DNA of 64,000 nt from Candidatus Thorarchaeota archaeon (GTDB taxonomy: Archaea > Asgardarchaeota > Thorarchaeia > Thorarchaeales > Thorarchaeaceae). The translations under genes and the position numbers were made by a program. Under the pieces are notes generated by a model. It was given only the letters and a program-made list of their open reading frames with translations, was not told where the DNA came from and ran no database searches. The number at the start of each line of letters is the position of its first letter. Within the stretch, counting starts at the first letter, position 1. This document shows, piece by piece, positions 34,213 to 42,759 of this stretch. The stretch is from the NCBI GenBank assembly GCA_016840385.1, contig JAEOSL010000007.1, positions 1 through 64,000 on the forward strand, given 5' to 3'.

Positions 34213-34234
34213 GAGAGACCTGCAAGGGTCTCTC
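34213..34234 (+). terminator. Terminator after acs
   Basis: GAGAGACC-TGCAAG-GGTCTCTC hairpin 17 bp after the acs stop, followed by CTACTCTTCTTTTTCG. An 8-bp perfect stem and T-rich tail support intrinsic termination. Confidence 0.7.
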
Positions 34235-34309
34235 CTACTCTTCTTTTTCGAATTTGAACCCAATACTCAAACCACAAGCATATTATCTTCACAATAACCA
34301 TCTGAAATT

Positions 34310-34789
34310 ATGAGCAAAGAAGGCGAATCTTTTCGATCAACCCTTTGGAAAAGATTACAAGAACTACGATCAAACTACAAAGATTTAGAGAAGATCGAAT
34401 CTTTGATAGAGAAATGGGAGAAAGACTACGGTCCTGAACATCAGGTTACTGTTGATGAGATGATAGGCAGTGCCTGCAAGAGTTACTGGAGTGAAATCTC
34501 AGCTCGCGAAGGTACATCAATTGATGACCTCATCCGTACACAATGGATGCCTTGGACTGAAGGTGAGTTCACCGTGGAGAAAATTCCTAACGGAATTCAA
34601 ATATACTGCACCAAATGTCCAATGGCTGATGCATTCTGGGCAATTGAAAGAGTGGATTTGGGCGTGCAATTCTTTTGCAATGAGGATGCATTTATTGTCG
34701 AAGGGTATAATCCAGACATCAAATTCCATCGAACGAAGACCCTAATGGAAGGCGATGATTGCTGTGACCACCGCTACACAATGAAGTAG
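34310..34789 (+). CDS. Protein resembling L-2-amino-thiazoline-4-carboxylic acid hydrolase family
   Basis: The 159-residue protein has a helical N-terminal half and a C-terminal half ending in a conserved pattern. The pattern is YCTKCPMADAFW, FFCNEDAFIVEGYNPDIKFHRTKTLMEGDDCCDHRY. This Cys-rich motif is like the family named after the thiazoline hydrolase of cysteine synthesis, though many members act on other substrates. No signal peptide or membrane helix. It begins at ATG 34310 downstream of the acs terminator. Function is inferred only from this motif. Confidence 0.65.
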   Translation: MSKEGESFRSTLWKRLQELRSNYKDLEKIESLIEKWEKDYGPEHQVTVDEMIGSACKSYWSEISAREGTSIDDLIRTQWMPWTEGEFTVEKIPNGIQIYCTKCPMADAFWAIERVDLGVQFFCNEDAFIVEGYNPDIKFHRTKTLMEGDDCCDHRYTMK

Positions 34790-34857
34790 TTTCAAGTTAC
34801 ACATCCCTAGGACAATATACAAAACTGTTATACTTTGTGATATACTGAGTGAAGACC

Positions 34858-35112
34858 ATGTTTCAAGATAGTGCTAATCGAAAGAAACTCCTGGGCGGAA
34901 TTCTAGCTACTTCGCTCTTTGTATTTTGGATTCTTGTTGATATCTACATATTCCCGCTTTTCGGTCTGTCTTCTTATCTGCTCTATGAAATACTCGCATA
35001 TGGATCTTGGATAATCATTATACTCGTCTGTTTTGGAATATTGTCCTGGGCTGGATGGTTCCCAATGCGTGATCAATCCAGTGAGGAAAATGAATCCCCT
35101 CGATATAGTTGA
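34858..35112 (+). CDS. Small two-helix membrane protein, unknown
   Basis: About 84 residues from ATG 34858 (a GTG nine bases upstream is possible). Two transmembrane segments (about residues 12-32 and 38-60) are followed by a hydrophilic tail RDQSSEENESPRYS. No motif recognised. It precedes the alpha/beta hydrolase on the same strand and might be cotranscribed. Confidence 0.55.
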   Translation: MFQDSANRKKLLGGILATSLFVFWILVDIYIFPLFGLSSYLLYEILAYGSWIIIILVCFGILSWAGWFPMRDQSSEENESPRYS

Positions 35113-35195
35113 GTAATGCTGTTGGATACTTTTGGAAACGGAATACTTTTCTCTCACGAAGAGCTCTTCAGACAATTACGAGTTTGGTGATTTCA

Positions 35196-36617
35196 ATGCA
35201 GATTCTAGATATTCTTGTCATTATTTTCCTGATTATTCTATCACTACAATTCTTCTTACCATCAACACTGGGAAAACAGAAGAAAGGAACAGTCATGGGA
35301 ATAATCAGTCTGGTGGGTATTGCTACCTTCCTACTTCACATTCTCTTTGAGGGTATTCGTTGGCAGATGATTCCAGTCTACGTCCCCTCATTGCTTCTAT
35401 TCATCTGGGGCGTTTACAAACTCGTAATAATCTACAGAATTCAGACAGGAGCCATTCCAGAAGCTGAAATTTCCTCACCTCGAAAGAAATTGGGCATAGC
35501 AGTTCTCATTGTGACAATCATCCTAGTAGGCTCAACCCTCCTCCTTGACTCAATACTGCCTGTTTTTCAACTTCCCACTCCCTCTGGGGAATATGGTATT
35601 GGAACTGTTACCTTCGAACTTACTGATGACAACCGAAATGAAACCTTTACAGAACCTTCAAACGACCATCGTAGGATTTTGATCAAAGCATGGTATCCCT
35701 CTGATGATGTTGCAGGATATGCTATGGCACCATATGTGGACTCGATAGAACAATTTAGTACGGGTATCCAACAATCATGGGGCTTTCCAACAATAATGAC
35801 CAGTCATTTTGCACTGATTCGAACTCATTCCTACGTGAATGCTCCCTTGTCACTAGATGAACCCAGTTATCCAGTGCTCATCTTCTCTCATGGATATGGC
35901 GGTCTTATCATGCAGGATACTGTGTTGATGGAAGAGCTGGCTAGTAACGGATACATAGTCTTTAGCATCAGTCACTGTTACGAGGCAGCAGTCACGAGCT
36001 TTCCAGATGGTTCAGTAATCTATGAAGCATCTGAAGAGATGTACGCAAACATTTCAAACAGTCTGCAAATTTGGGCGAACGATACAGTGTTTCTAGTTGA
36101 CCAGCTTGAGATAGCTGATAATCCTGATATTCCAAGTATCCTCCATGATGGAATGGATCTGACTCTGATTGGTGCCTTTGGACATTCATTTGGTGGTACT
36201 ACTGCTGAAGAAGTTGCACTTACCGATCCAAGAATAGATGTTGGAATCAGTTTTGATAGTCCACATGGTGAGAAAGCAAAAACACTGAATATGACCAAGC
36301 CATTCATGCTGATGTTTGGACCGAGCTATGGCAATCCCGAGATGAACGACCCTGTTTATCTTAATTCCACTAGTACCTGCTATGGTCTCTACATAAATGG
36401 TACAATGCATCACAATTTTGCTGATGAAAACATATGGTCTCCAATGCTTCGAAACTTTGGTCTTCTTGGATCAATTGATGGATATCGGATGCTTCAGATT
36501 CTCAATGACTATGTTCTCGCATTCTTTGATGAGCAATTAAAGGGTGTAGACTCAACTCTTCTTGATGGTCCATCTACTATCTATCCTGAGGTTATGTTCT
36601 ATAGTAAGAATCCTTAG
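35196..36617 (+). CDS. Membrane-anchored alpha/beta hydrolase, PAF-acetylhydrolase-like
   Basis: From ATG 35196 the 473-residue protein begins with about four transmembrane helices, then a hydrolase domain. SYPVLIFSHGYGGLIMQD is the oxyanion region, FGHSFGGTTAEE the nucleophile elbow with Ser, and a late HHNF gives the His. The arrangement resembles platelet-activating-factor acetylhydrolase and dienelactone hydrolase families, which cleave esters. A GGTGATT site lies a few bases upstream of 35196. The substrate is unknown; it probably acts at the outer face of the membrane. Confidence 0.78.
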   Translation: MQILDILVIIFLIILSLQFFLPSTLGKQKKGTVMGIISLVGIATFLLHILFEGIRWQMIPVYVPSLLLFIWGVYKLVIIYRIQTGAIPEAEISSPRKKLGIAVLIVTIILVGSTLLLDSILPVFQLPTPSGEYGIGTVTFELTDDNRNETFTEPSNDHRRILIKAWYPSDDVAGYAMAPYVDSIEQFSTGIQQSWGFPTIMTSHFALIRTHSYVNAPLSLDEPSYPVLIFSHGYGGLIMQDTVLMEELASNGYIVFSISHCYEAAVTSFPDGSVIYEASEEMYANISNSLQIWANDTVFLVDQLEIADNPDIPSILHDGMDLTLIGAFGHSFGGTTAEEVALTDPRIDVGISFDSPHGEKAKTLNMTKPFMLMFGPSYGNPEMNDPVYLNSTSTCYGLYINGTMHHNFADENIWSPMLRNFGLLGSIDGYRMLQILNDYVLAFFDEQLKGVDSTLLDGPSTIYPEVMFYSKNP

Positions 36618-36704
36618 TGTTGAGTTGTGTTTAGCTATCGGCACAGTTCCTAAATAGCACGAAGCTCTACTATTGGATATACTTTCACGGAGATTTGAAT
36701 CAAA

Positions 36705-37598
36705 ATGAGCCGTTCGCGTTTCTTAATTCCAGTCATTTTTGCAATCGTTGGAATTGCTGTCACCATCCTTTCAATATATCAGGTTACTATTAATCAAACC
36801 TCAATTGATTACTTCCCATTCATTGAAGGGACACTTTACAGTGATATTGTCTTTGTTCTCAGTGCTGCTATTCCAATCATTACAATAGAGTATTTCATTA
36901 TTGCAATACCCCTTGCTGTTTTGTTCCTTATCGGAAATAGTTTCATCAAAGCCGCAGCGTATGAAACCAATATTATGAAGATTGGAGAGAGTTTTAGTGG
37001 TATTCGTATGATTCGTAGGGCCGCTGCACCAGCTCTTTTCAGCGTGAGTACTGCGGGTATTTTGAGTGGCTTCTTTCAAGACCTTCTCATTGTTCCACCT
37101 GGTGATCCAAGTTTTCTATATCGTCTTGGTGGAACTCTGATGGCAAGTTTAGTTATCATGCCCATTGCATTAGCTCTGTTCATGCCAACTTGGATCCTAA
37201 ATGATGCAGGTATAGTCAATCATCTCAGAAAAGGGCAGATGGAAGTGCGTCAATGTCCCCACACTGAAGGGGTTGGTCGATGGTATAGCGGTATGCTAGG
37301 TGGATACTCTATACTTGCATTTCCAATTGCAATGGTCTCAATTCATTTCCTCCAACCTTTCTTAGCTACTTCACTACTTCCCCCATTAGATGAGATAATC
37401 ATCAGCTTAGTATGGATTGTCGGTATTCCAATGCTAATCATGGCTTTCATTGTGCCTGTAATTTTACTGAATGAAGTTGCTGGAGGAAAAGCAGGTGGTT
37501 TGGTGAAGGGATTTGTACGACGAATGGGTGCTGAGGTTGTAGAAAAACTCCAAATTTCAAAGGTTGCAACTAAGAAATCCCCAAAGGATGGATCATGA
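36705..37598 (+). CDS. Polytopic membrane protein, unknown
   Basis: The 297-residue protein has about six hydrophobic helices, with a soluble helix-like stretch around residues 175-195 (LRKGQMEVRQCPHTEGVGR). No motif or family is recognised. The C-terminal tail has KKSPKDGS. It starts at ATG 36705. A terminator follows at 37635, shared with the convergent PfpI-like gene. Confidence 0.6.
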   Translation: MSRSRFLIPVIFAIVGIAVTILSIYQVTINQTSIDYFPFIEGTLYSDIVFVLSAAIPIITIEYFIIAIPLAVLFLIGNSFIKAAAYETNIMKIGESFSGIRMIRRAAAPALFSVSTAGILSGFFQDLLIVPPGDPSFLYRLGGTLMASLVIMPIALALFMPTWILNDAGIVNHLRKGQMEVRQCPHTEGVGRWYSGMLGGYSILAFPIAMVSIHFLQPFLATSLLPPLDEIIISLVWIVGIPMLIMAFIVPVILLNEVAGGKAGGLVKGFVRRMGAEVVEKLQISKVATKKSPKDGS

Positions 37599-37634
37599 GA
37601 AGACGTACCTAAAACATCACTATCATCCCAAAAA

Positions 37635-37659
37635 GGGAGTGGTTATTGTGACCACTCCC
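37635..37659. terminator. Terminator between convergent genes
   Basis: GGGAGTGGT-TATTGTG-ACCACTCCC is a perfect 9-bp stem followed by TGGGTTCTTTATCTCTTTTTT. It lies between the stops of the membrane protein (37598) and the PfpI-like protein (37668). Confidence 0.7.
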
Positions 37660-37667
37660 TGGGTTCT

Positions 37668-38762
37668 TTATCTCTTTTTTACAAGCACTAAAACCACAAC
37701 AAGTACCGTGGCAACTCCTCCAACAATAGCGCCAGGAATTAACCATTGCATTGGATCCAGTCCTTGCACTGTATTGGTTGTTGTTGGAAGTTCTTCAAGA
37801 ACGCTAAACTCAACCGCGTCAGTGAATTCAACATAATTCATGAAGCAGTCCCAAACTAGTAAGTCTACAGTATAATTACCCAGGTCCAAATGTCTGATTA
37901 CGCATTCAAACTGGTTCTCTGTATCCGTTGCGTTCATTCCTATGTGGAACGTATAAGCTACAGGTCTTCCACCAGTTGAGTTCAACTTGTAGATCTTACA
38001 ATTGACCATATACACGAATGTTTCATCGTCAAGATCAGCTGTTAGCAGTGGAACAATATCCACTGCAGTCGGAGAAGGACTAACTGATGCACTAGTCAAT
38101 GTTGGTACATTTGGCTCATAGAATCCTACAGCAGCACCAATTGCGTTACAGGTTTCTTCTCTATAGAACGTACTTCTGACACTTGTAATGATATTACCAT
38201 CAGTAACAGGAGGTACCAACTCGAAGAAGGTTGCTCCAGCTGCTTCATACTCTGCTTGGTAATCTGCCCGTCCAGTTACATTCTTACCATCAATGACATC
38301 TGCGGCCGCTAATACTCGAACAGCACGACACCAAGCAGTAACAATAAGATCCTCACTTACTGCATCACGAATAAGGTCCAGTGCAGTCTGATTAGTTCTG
38401 AGCATTTCGTGAGATGAACCTCCAATGATAGTGAGGATATCGTACTCTGTTACATCATCGATATCGGTCAATAGGATATCAACATCTAGTGGAACATTGT
38501 GCGAATAATCACAACTGATAATGGTTGCATCCAGAGCTGTTGTCGTAACGTTCCATCCAAATCTCTCAAAGACAGTTCTGATAGGACTATAGGTAAATCC
38601 GTAGTCGTGATCCATTACAAAGAGAATTTTAATTGGATCTTCTTGAGCTTCTGCTTGAATAATAAATGCGGAATTCCCCAAGCCACAAGTTAGTGTAAGA
38701 ACTAAGCACACTCCTACTATAAGACTTAGAGTCCGTCTTCCTTTCACAAATGAGTTAATCAT
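37668..38762 (-). CDS. Secreted, membrane-anchored DJ-1/PfpI-family protein (second copy)
   Basis: This 364-residue protein has the same architecture as the one at 22394-23497. There is a signal sequence (TLSLIVGVCLVLTLTCGLG), a PfpI-like domain starting KILFVMDHDYGFTYSP, and a nucleophile-elbow Cys in IVTAWCRAVRVLAAADV. A beta-rich domain and a C-terminal transmembrane helix ending KKR complete it. Sequence similarity to the first copy is modest, so duplication is old. Both probably work at the outer face of the cell; substrate is unknown. It starts at ATG 38762. Confidence 0.77.
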   Translation of the reverse strand: MINSFVKGRRTLSLIVGVCLVLTLTCGLGNSAFIIQAEAQEDPIKILFVMDHDYGFTYSPIRTVFERFGWNVTTTALDATIISCDYSHNVPLDVDILLTDIDDVTEYDILTIIGGSSHEMLRTNQTALDLIRDAVSEDLIVTAWCRAVRVLAAADVIDGKNVTGRADYQAEYEAAGATFFELVPPVTDGNIITSVRSTFYREETCNAIGAAVGFYEPNVPTLTSASVSPSPTAVDIVPLLTADLDDETFVYMVNCKIYKLNSTGGRPVAYTFHIGMNATDTENQFECVIRHLDLGNYTVDLLVWDCFMNYVEFTDAVEFSVLEELPTTTNTVQGLDPMQWLIPGAIVGGVATVLVVVLVLVKKR

Positions 38763-38980
38763 GATAGATACACTTAGCCATAGCCTTCCGCAAAATTACC
38801 TAATATAGTATGGTCGGCGCAAGTTTTTCACATGTAACATATTTTATATGATTACTAACTATTGTTAATGATTGAGAGAGTGTAACATGCCCAAAATAAT
38901 TGATGCAGAGATTCAGTCGGGAGTCTTAAATATTAGAATTAAACTCATAAAATATCCAACGAACTCCATAGGTGATGAAT

Positions 38981-39850
38981 ATGTGCGAATGGTGCTTTAA
39001 ACACGGAGACGGCGGCAAGTGGTACAACAACGCTAGGCTCTATCATCAAGAGCTAGCTGATGAGTACAATTGCAGTGAATACCTCGAAGAACAATGGAAG
39101 AACATGGAAACTTTATTCATTCGAAAGATCATGGGATTCAATTCTATCGGTCTAGGATATAAGATGAAAATGCCAATCATTGGCAGAATTATCCGAAAAG
39201 TGGTAGAAGGTCAGATTCATAGTGAAAAGAAGAATCGGAATCCTGTACGGGCTGATGGCCACTTTGGTCAGGTTATCCCCCTTGAAGATGCACAGCACAT
39301 CATTGGAAACTTGGCTGCTGAACCTATCATCAAGAATTACTGTGTTTGTAGATGGATGCAGCGAGGAGTAAAGGACGCAGTCTGTATCAACTTTGGTCAA
39401 CTTTCAGAAGTTATTGAAAAACATACTCGATATATTCCTGAGAATGTCAAGTACAGACTTGATCGTGAAGAAGCAATTGAGGCACTTCAAGAACAGAATG
39501 AGAAAGGCTATGTTGCATCAGTCTGGTTCCAACCAGTACCTTACATCAATGCAGTCTGTTCATGTGAAACTCCTGAATGTGGTGGTCTTCGGTTAAGAAA
39601 CGATTTCGACCTAAGAACTGTCTACAAAGCTGAATATGTAATCGACGTTGACATTGATAATTGCCAAGGTTGCAAGTCCTGTGTTGCAATGTGTCAATTC
39701 AGTGCTCTACGATATCTCCCATCAGTAAAACGTGTAATTGTTGACCTGGACAAGTGTTTTGGATGTGGAGTCTGCAGACATGAATGCCAACATGATGCTC
39801 TACATCTGGTTCCACGAGAAGATGTTCCAGGACAAGCAGGTAAATACTAG
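38981..39850 (+). CDS. Cysteine-rich 4Fe-4S ferredoxin-domain protein
   Basis: The 289-residue protein starts with ATG 38981 (MCEWCFKHG), with AGGTG six bases upstream. It has a Cys-rich N-terminus, a central NYCVCRWMQRG and CSCETPECGG. Near the C-terminus lie two classic 4Fe-4S motifs, CQGCKSCVAMC and CFGCGVCRHEC. It resembles redox proteins that oxidise or reduce an unknown partner. The next gene, nine bases downstream, encodes another ferredoxin, so the two probably work as an electron-transfer pair. Confidence 0.75.
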   Translation: MCEWCFKHGDGGKWYNNARLYHQELADEYNCSEYLEEQWKNMETLFIRKIMGFNSIGLGYKMKMPIIGRIIRKVVEGQIHSEKKNRNPVRADGHFGQVIPLEDAQHIIGNLAAEPIIKNYCVCRWMQRGVKDAVCINFGQLSEVIEKHTRYIPENVKYRLDREEAIEALQEQNEKGYVASVWFQPVPYINAVCSCETPECGGLRLRNDFDLRTVYKAEYVIDVDIDNCQGCKSCVAMCQFSALRYLPSVKRVIVDLDKCFGCGVCRHECQHDALHLVPREDVPGQAGKY

Positions 39851-39859
39851 GTGGTTAAG

Positions 39860-40144
39860 ATGGTAAAGAAGACTAAGATTTCAGTTGACTACTCAAAGTG
39901 TCATACCGGGGCAAGTACTGATCCACGTGATTGCAGGAAATGCCTTCTAACATGCGACCCTGCAGTATTTCTAATGCATCCAACCCTTGAGGATCATCCA
40001 GACCCCCATAATCCTGATATTTGGAGAATCGATCCAATCTGGCTCTCAAAGTGTACAGGTTGTATGAAGTGTATATCAGCATGCCCTGAACAAGCGATTA
40101 CTGTTATTCCTGGGACTTCACTTCATGAGATGAAGGTACGCTGA
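39860..40144 (+). CDS. Ferredoxin-type 4Fe-4S protein
   Basis: From ATG 39860 (AGGTGG five bases upstream) the 94-residue protein has C-x2-C-x3-C pairs. CRKCLLTCDP lies in the first half and CTGCMKCISACP in the second, for up to two clusters. The first half lacks some usual spacing (CHTGASTDPRDCRKC), so one cluster may be unconventional. It overlaps the convergent PEP-synthase-like gene by 41 bp. It is the likely electron partner of the preceding protein. Confidence 0.75.
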   Translation: MVKKTKISVDYSKCHTGASTDPRDCRKCLLTCDPAVFLMHPTLEDHPDPHNPDIWRIDPIWLSKCTGCMKCISACPEQAITVIPGTSLHEMKVR

Positions 40145-41108
40145 GTGTAGTTATTGGTCTTGATTGAAGAATCACAAGTCCTCCATCAGGACCAATACAC
40201 CATTCAATATCCTGAGGAGATTCCATACCGCTCTCGATTTTCATTCCAACCTCTGCGATATCGAATAAAGTTTGATCATCCAGCGTGTATTTCAATTGTT
40301 TGTGTTCTGGAGTTGTTACCAAAGCTGGTTGATTCATCTCCAGTTGAGAGGTGAACTCCTTTTCCCCTAAATTTCGCTGAATCACACTCATGGGATTCTT
40401 AGTCAGAATGTATGTGTCAGGTACTATCTTTCCAGATACTAATGAGTCACCAAGACCCCAAGTTGCATTGATTAGCATCTCGTCTGTGCTATTGTTGACA
40501 ACATTTGCTGTAAACATCACACCTGAGATGTTCACTTGCATCATTTCCTGAACAACTACTGCCATCTTGACATGCTTCAAGGGAATCTCTTTCGTCTTTA
40601 GATATATGACTGCACGTTCTGAATACGCAGATTGCCATACTTTCTTCACTGATTCGAGAATGCTTGTTTCATTCATTACACAAAGATAACTCTCGGCTTG
40701 TCCAGCAAATGAAATATCACTACGGTCCTCAATTGTTGCTGAAGATCGTACCGCGAACCCAAATTCACTATTTTCAGTGCTCTTTTGGAGGTGATTGAAA
40801 CTCTGAGCAATCTCAGACGCTAATTCTTCAGGAATTTTATAGTTCTCTACAACCTCTTGTAAATTTACAGAAATCTCCAACAACTCTTCAAAATCATCGG
40901 AATTGTCTGCTTTTTCTAACATAACAGCTAAATTCTGATTACTTTCGACCATCTGGGTAAATGCATCACTGGAAATAGAAAGACTTCTTGGTACTAGAAA
41001 TCCCAACCTTGCTAATTTTGCTAGATTGGTTGCTTTTCCACCGTGAATCTCTACATCATGTGGCTGGATATCTTCAAGTGAATGTACCAATTGCAAGTAA
41101 TCACTCAC
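40104..41108 (-). CDS. PEP/pyruvate-binding (ATP-grasp) subunit of a split PEP-synthase-like enzyme
   Basis: The 334-residue protein matches the N-terminal nucleotide-binding domain of phosphoenolpyruvate synthase and pyruvate phosphate dikinase. GGKATNLAKLARLGFLVP starts it, FAVRSSATIEDRSDISFAGQAESYL carries the RSSA-E-D motif, and PQDIEWCIGPDGGLVILQSRPITT ends it. The His-swivel domain is encoded separately by the upstream gene, whose stop overlaps its ATG by 4 bp (41105-41108). The PEP-binding barrel of true PEP synthase is missing, so it may be a kinase for another substrate, as in rifampicin phosphotransferase (inference). Confidence 0.82.
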   Translation of the reverse strand: MSDYLQLVHSLEDIQPHDVEIHGGKATNLAKLARLGFLVPRSLSISSDAFTQMVESNQNLAVMLEKADNSDDFEELLEISVNLQEVVENYKIPEELASEIAQSFNHLQKSTENSEFGFAVRSSATIEDRSDISFAGQAESYLCVMNETSILESVKKVWQSAYSERAVIYLKTKEIPLKHVKMAVVVQEMMQVNISGVMFTANVVNNSTDEMLINATWGLGDSLVSGKIVPDTYILTKNPMSVIQRNLGEKEFTSQLEMNQPALVTTPEHKQLKYTLDDQTLFDIAEVGMKIESGMESPQDIEWCIGPDGGLVILQSRPITTLSVPSSHEVKSQE

Positions 41109-41455
41109 TCCGTTATCAAGAGGACACCTGTTGTTCCTTCCTCATATCTAATCATCGCATGCTTTCCATCCAGAATTTCAGGATTTTCAATTTTGGTTCC
41201 CATTAATGCAGGAATCTCGAATTCTCTTGTAACAATAGCAAGATGTGATCCAAGAGCTCCAGTTATACAAACGACACCTGCAAGTTTTGATAGAATTGGT
41301 GCTAGAAAGGTAGTTCCTCCATCATTGACGAGAACTATTTTTCCATCAGCACCTTCTTTCAGCAGCTGAATTACTTCTTTCATTGTGGTGACATACCTAA
41401 GCTCTCCTTCTGCAGTTAATTTCAGAGAGATGAGTCCTCGTGCAACTTCTTTCAA
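41105..41455 (-). CDS. Phosphohistidine swivelling-domain protein of the split PEP-synthase-like pair
   Basis: The 116-residue protein contains GALGSHLAIVTREFEIPAL, the PEP-utilising enzyme mobile-domain signature with the phosphorylated His in the G-x-x-S-H core. A short N-terminal helix-strand region resembles the linker. In fused enzymes this domain carries the phosphate between active sites. Here it stands as its own polypeptide, translationally coupled to the ATP-grasp gene by a 4-bp overlap. It starts at ATG 41455. Confidence 0.8.
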   Translation of the reverse strand: MKEVARGLISLKLTAEGELRYVTTMKEVIQLLKEGADGKIVLVNDGGTTFLAPILSKLAGVVCITGALGSHLAIVTREFEIPALMGTKIENPEILDGKHAMIRYEEGTTGVLLITE

Positions 41456-41589
41456 TATGGCAACCTTCCTTAGACGTCTCGCGAGGATTGTTCAGCTTGT
41501 AATAAGCTTCACGGCATTTTCTGAAAAGCTTAATACTCCCTATTTCATGGTGCATTGCTTACATCAACCCTAATCTAGGAGCTACACTA

Positions 41590-42747
41590 ATGGATACCAG
41601 CGAAACCAACAAGATGATTAGACACGTTTCTGACAGCTTTTCAGATATTCTAGCTGAACGCGGGTTATTGGCGTCTGAGATATTCCCAACAAACGAATAC
41701 ATCTCTGTGTCTTGTTACCACACGTACGATCATCTCTATGATGTCATGAAAGAGGTCTGGTCAAAAATAACACCAGAGGAACTAGCAAATCAAAGCAAGA
41801 CCCTGCTATCTGAAGTTCATGCACTCTCGATCACATACCTCTGGCTTTACTATTCACTTGGGAGAATGGGGATTGTCTTTGAGAAGTGCGAAAGTAATCC
41901 AGCGAAAGAAGATGAAGAAAAACGAAACCAATGGAAGTGGATGTTGGACCAGTGGCATAAGCTCGGAACTAATTACTTCAACACAGGAGAACCAACAGTT
42001 GCGGCGTCTGGTGGGAAAAATCTAGCATTTGGAGAGGATACTTTGAGCTGGTTGAAAGACCATCTTGAACCAGTTGAAGCAGATCAAGTGAAGAAAATAC
42101 GCCGAAACCTGGGCCAAATTGAACTCTATGCATTCATGGATGAGTGTGAAGCACGAGCTAAACTGATAGATCATGGCCCTTATCCAATCTCTGATGATGA
42201 AATTCTTGTAGCTACTGAATTCACGCGATTACATGATGGACAACGTGATCTCTGGCTTCCTTGGTCTGATACTGAAACAAAGCTACCTTCTGATAAACTG
42301 GGAGTAGCTATGACCATCAAAGGAGCAACTGCAACATTCAATGATATTGGAACGATGAATATTGAGCCTGGCGACTACTCCGGATTGGTGACTAGTGTTG
42401 CTGCGTATACTGAGAAAGGTAACAAAATAGTACCCTTGGGACTCGATGAGCTGCCCGCCTACGCAGATGCTGCAGAAGCTTCCCTATCTGAACTCTATAT
42501 GAAGTTCGCAGAGTGGGATAAGAAGAAACTCATGTTGGCTGGAGCAGTAGCCTACTGGAGAGGATATGTTCGATATACCGACAGAGTAGGAATTACAGAC
42601 AAATTTGACTGGACTATTTCTCAGTCAGTAATCGACGAGTATGTACCATTCTTCATGGATAACGATGCAGATCCTGCTTTCATTCGATTTGGTCGGTTTG
42701 ATGAAGATATGGAGGAAGATCCTACTCTCTACTTACTACCTGAATAG
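41590..42747 (+). CDS. Hypothetical protein, first gene of an unknown two-gene operon
   Basis: I do not recognise the 385-residue product. It is soluble with a helical N-terminal half (LLSEVHALSITYLWLYYSLGRMG, a possible membrane-interacting helix). A mixed C-terminal half follows, with TRLHDGQRDLWLPWSDTE and YWRGYVRYTDRVG. Charged residues are evenly distributed. It starts at ATG 41590 after AGGAG and ends 12 bp before the CrtC/AttH-like gene. Both proteins may share one pathway. Confidence 0.65.
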   Translation: MDTSETNKMIRHVSDSFSDILAERGLLASEIFPTNEYISVSCYHTYDHLYDVMKEVWSKITPEELANQSKTLLSEVHALSITYLWLYYSLGRMGIVFEKCESNPAKEDEEKRNQWKWMLDQWHKLGTNYFNTGEPTVAASGGKNLAFGEDTLSWLKDHLEPVEADQVKKIRRNLGQIELYAFMDECEARAKLIDHGPYPISDDEILVATEFTRLHDGQRDLWLPWSDTETKLPSDKLGVAMTIKGATATFNDIGTMNIEPGDYSGLVTSVAAYTEKGNKIVPLGLDELPAYADAAEASLSELYMKFAEWDKKKLMLAGAVAYWRGYVRYTDRVGITDKFDWTISQSVIDEYVPFFMDNDADPAFIRFGRFDEDMEEDPTLYLLPE

Positions 42748-42759
42748 GAGTGATACTGA

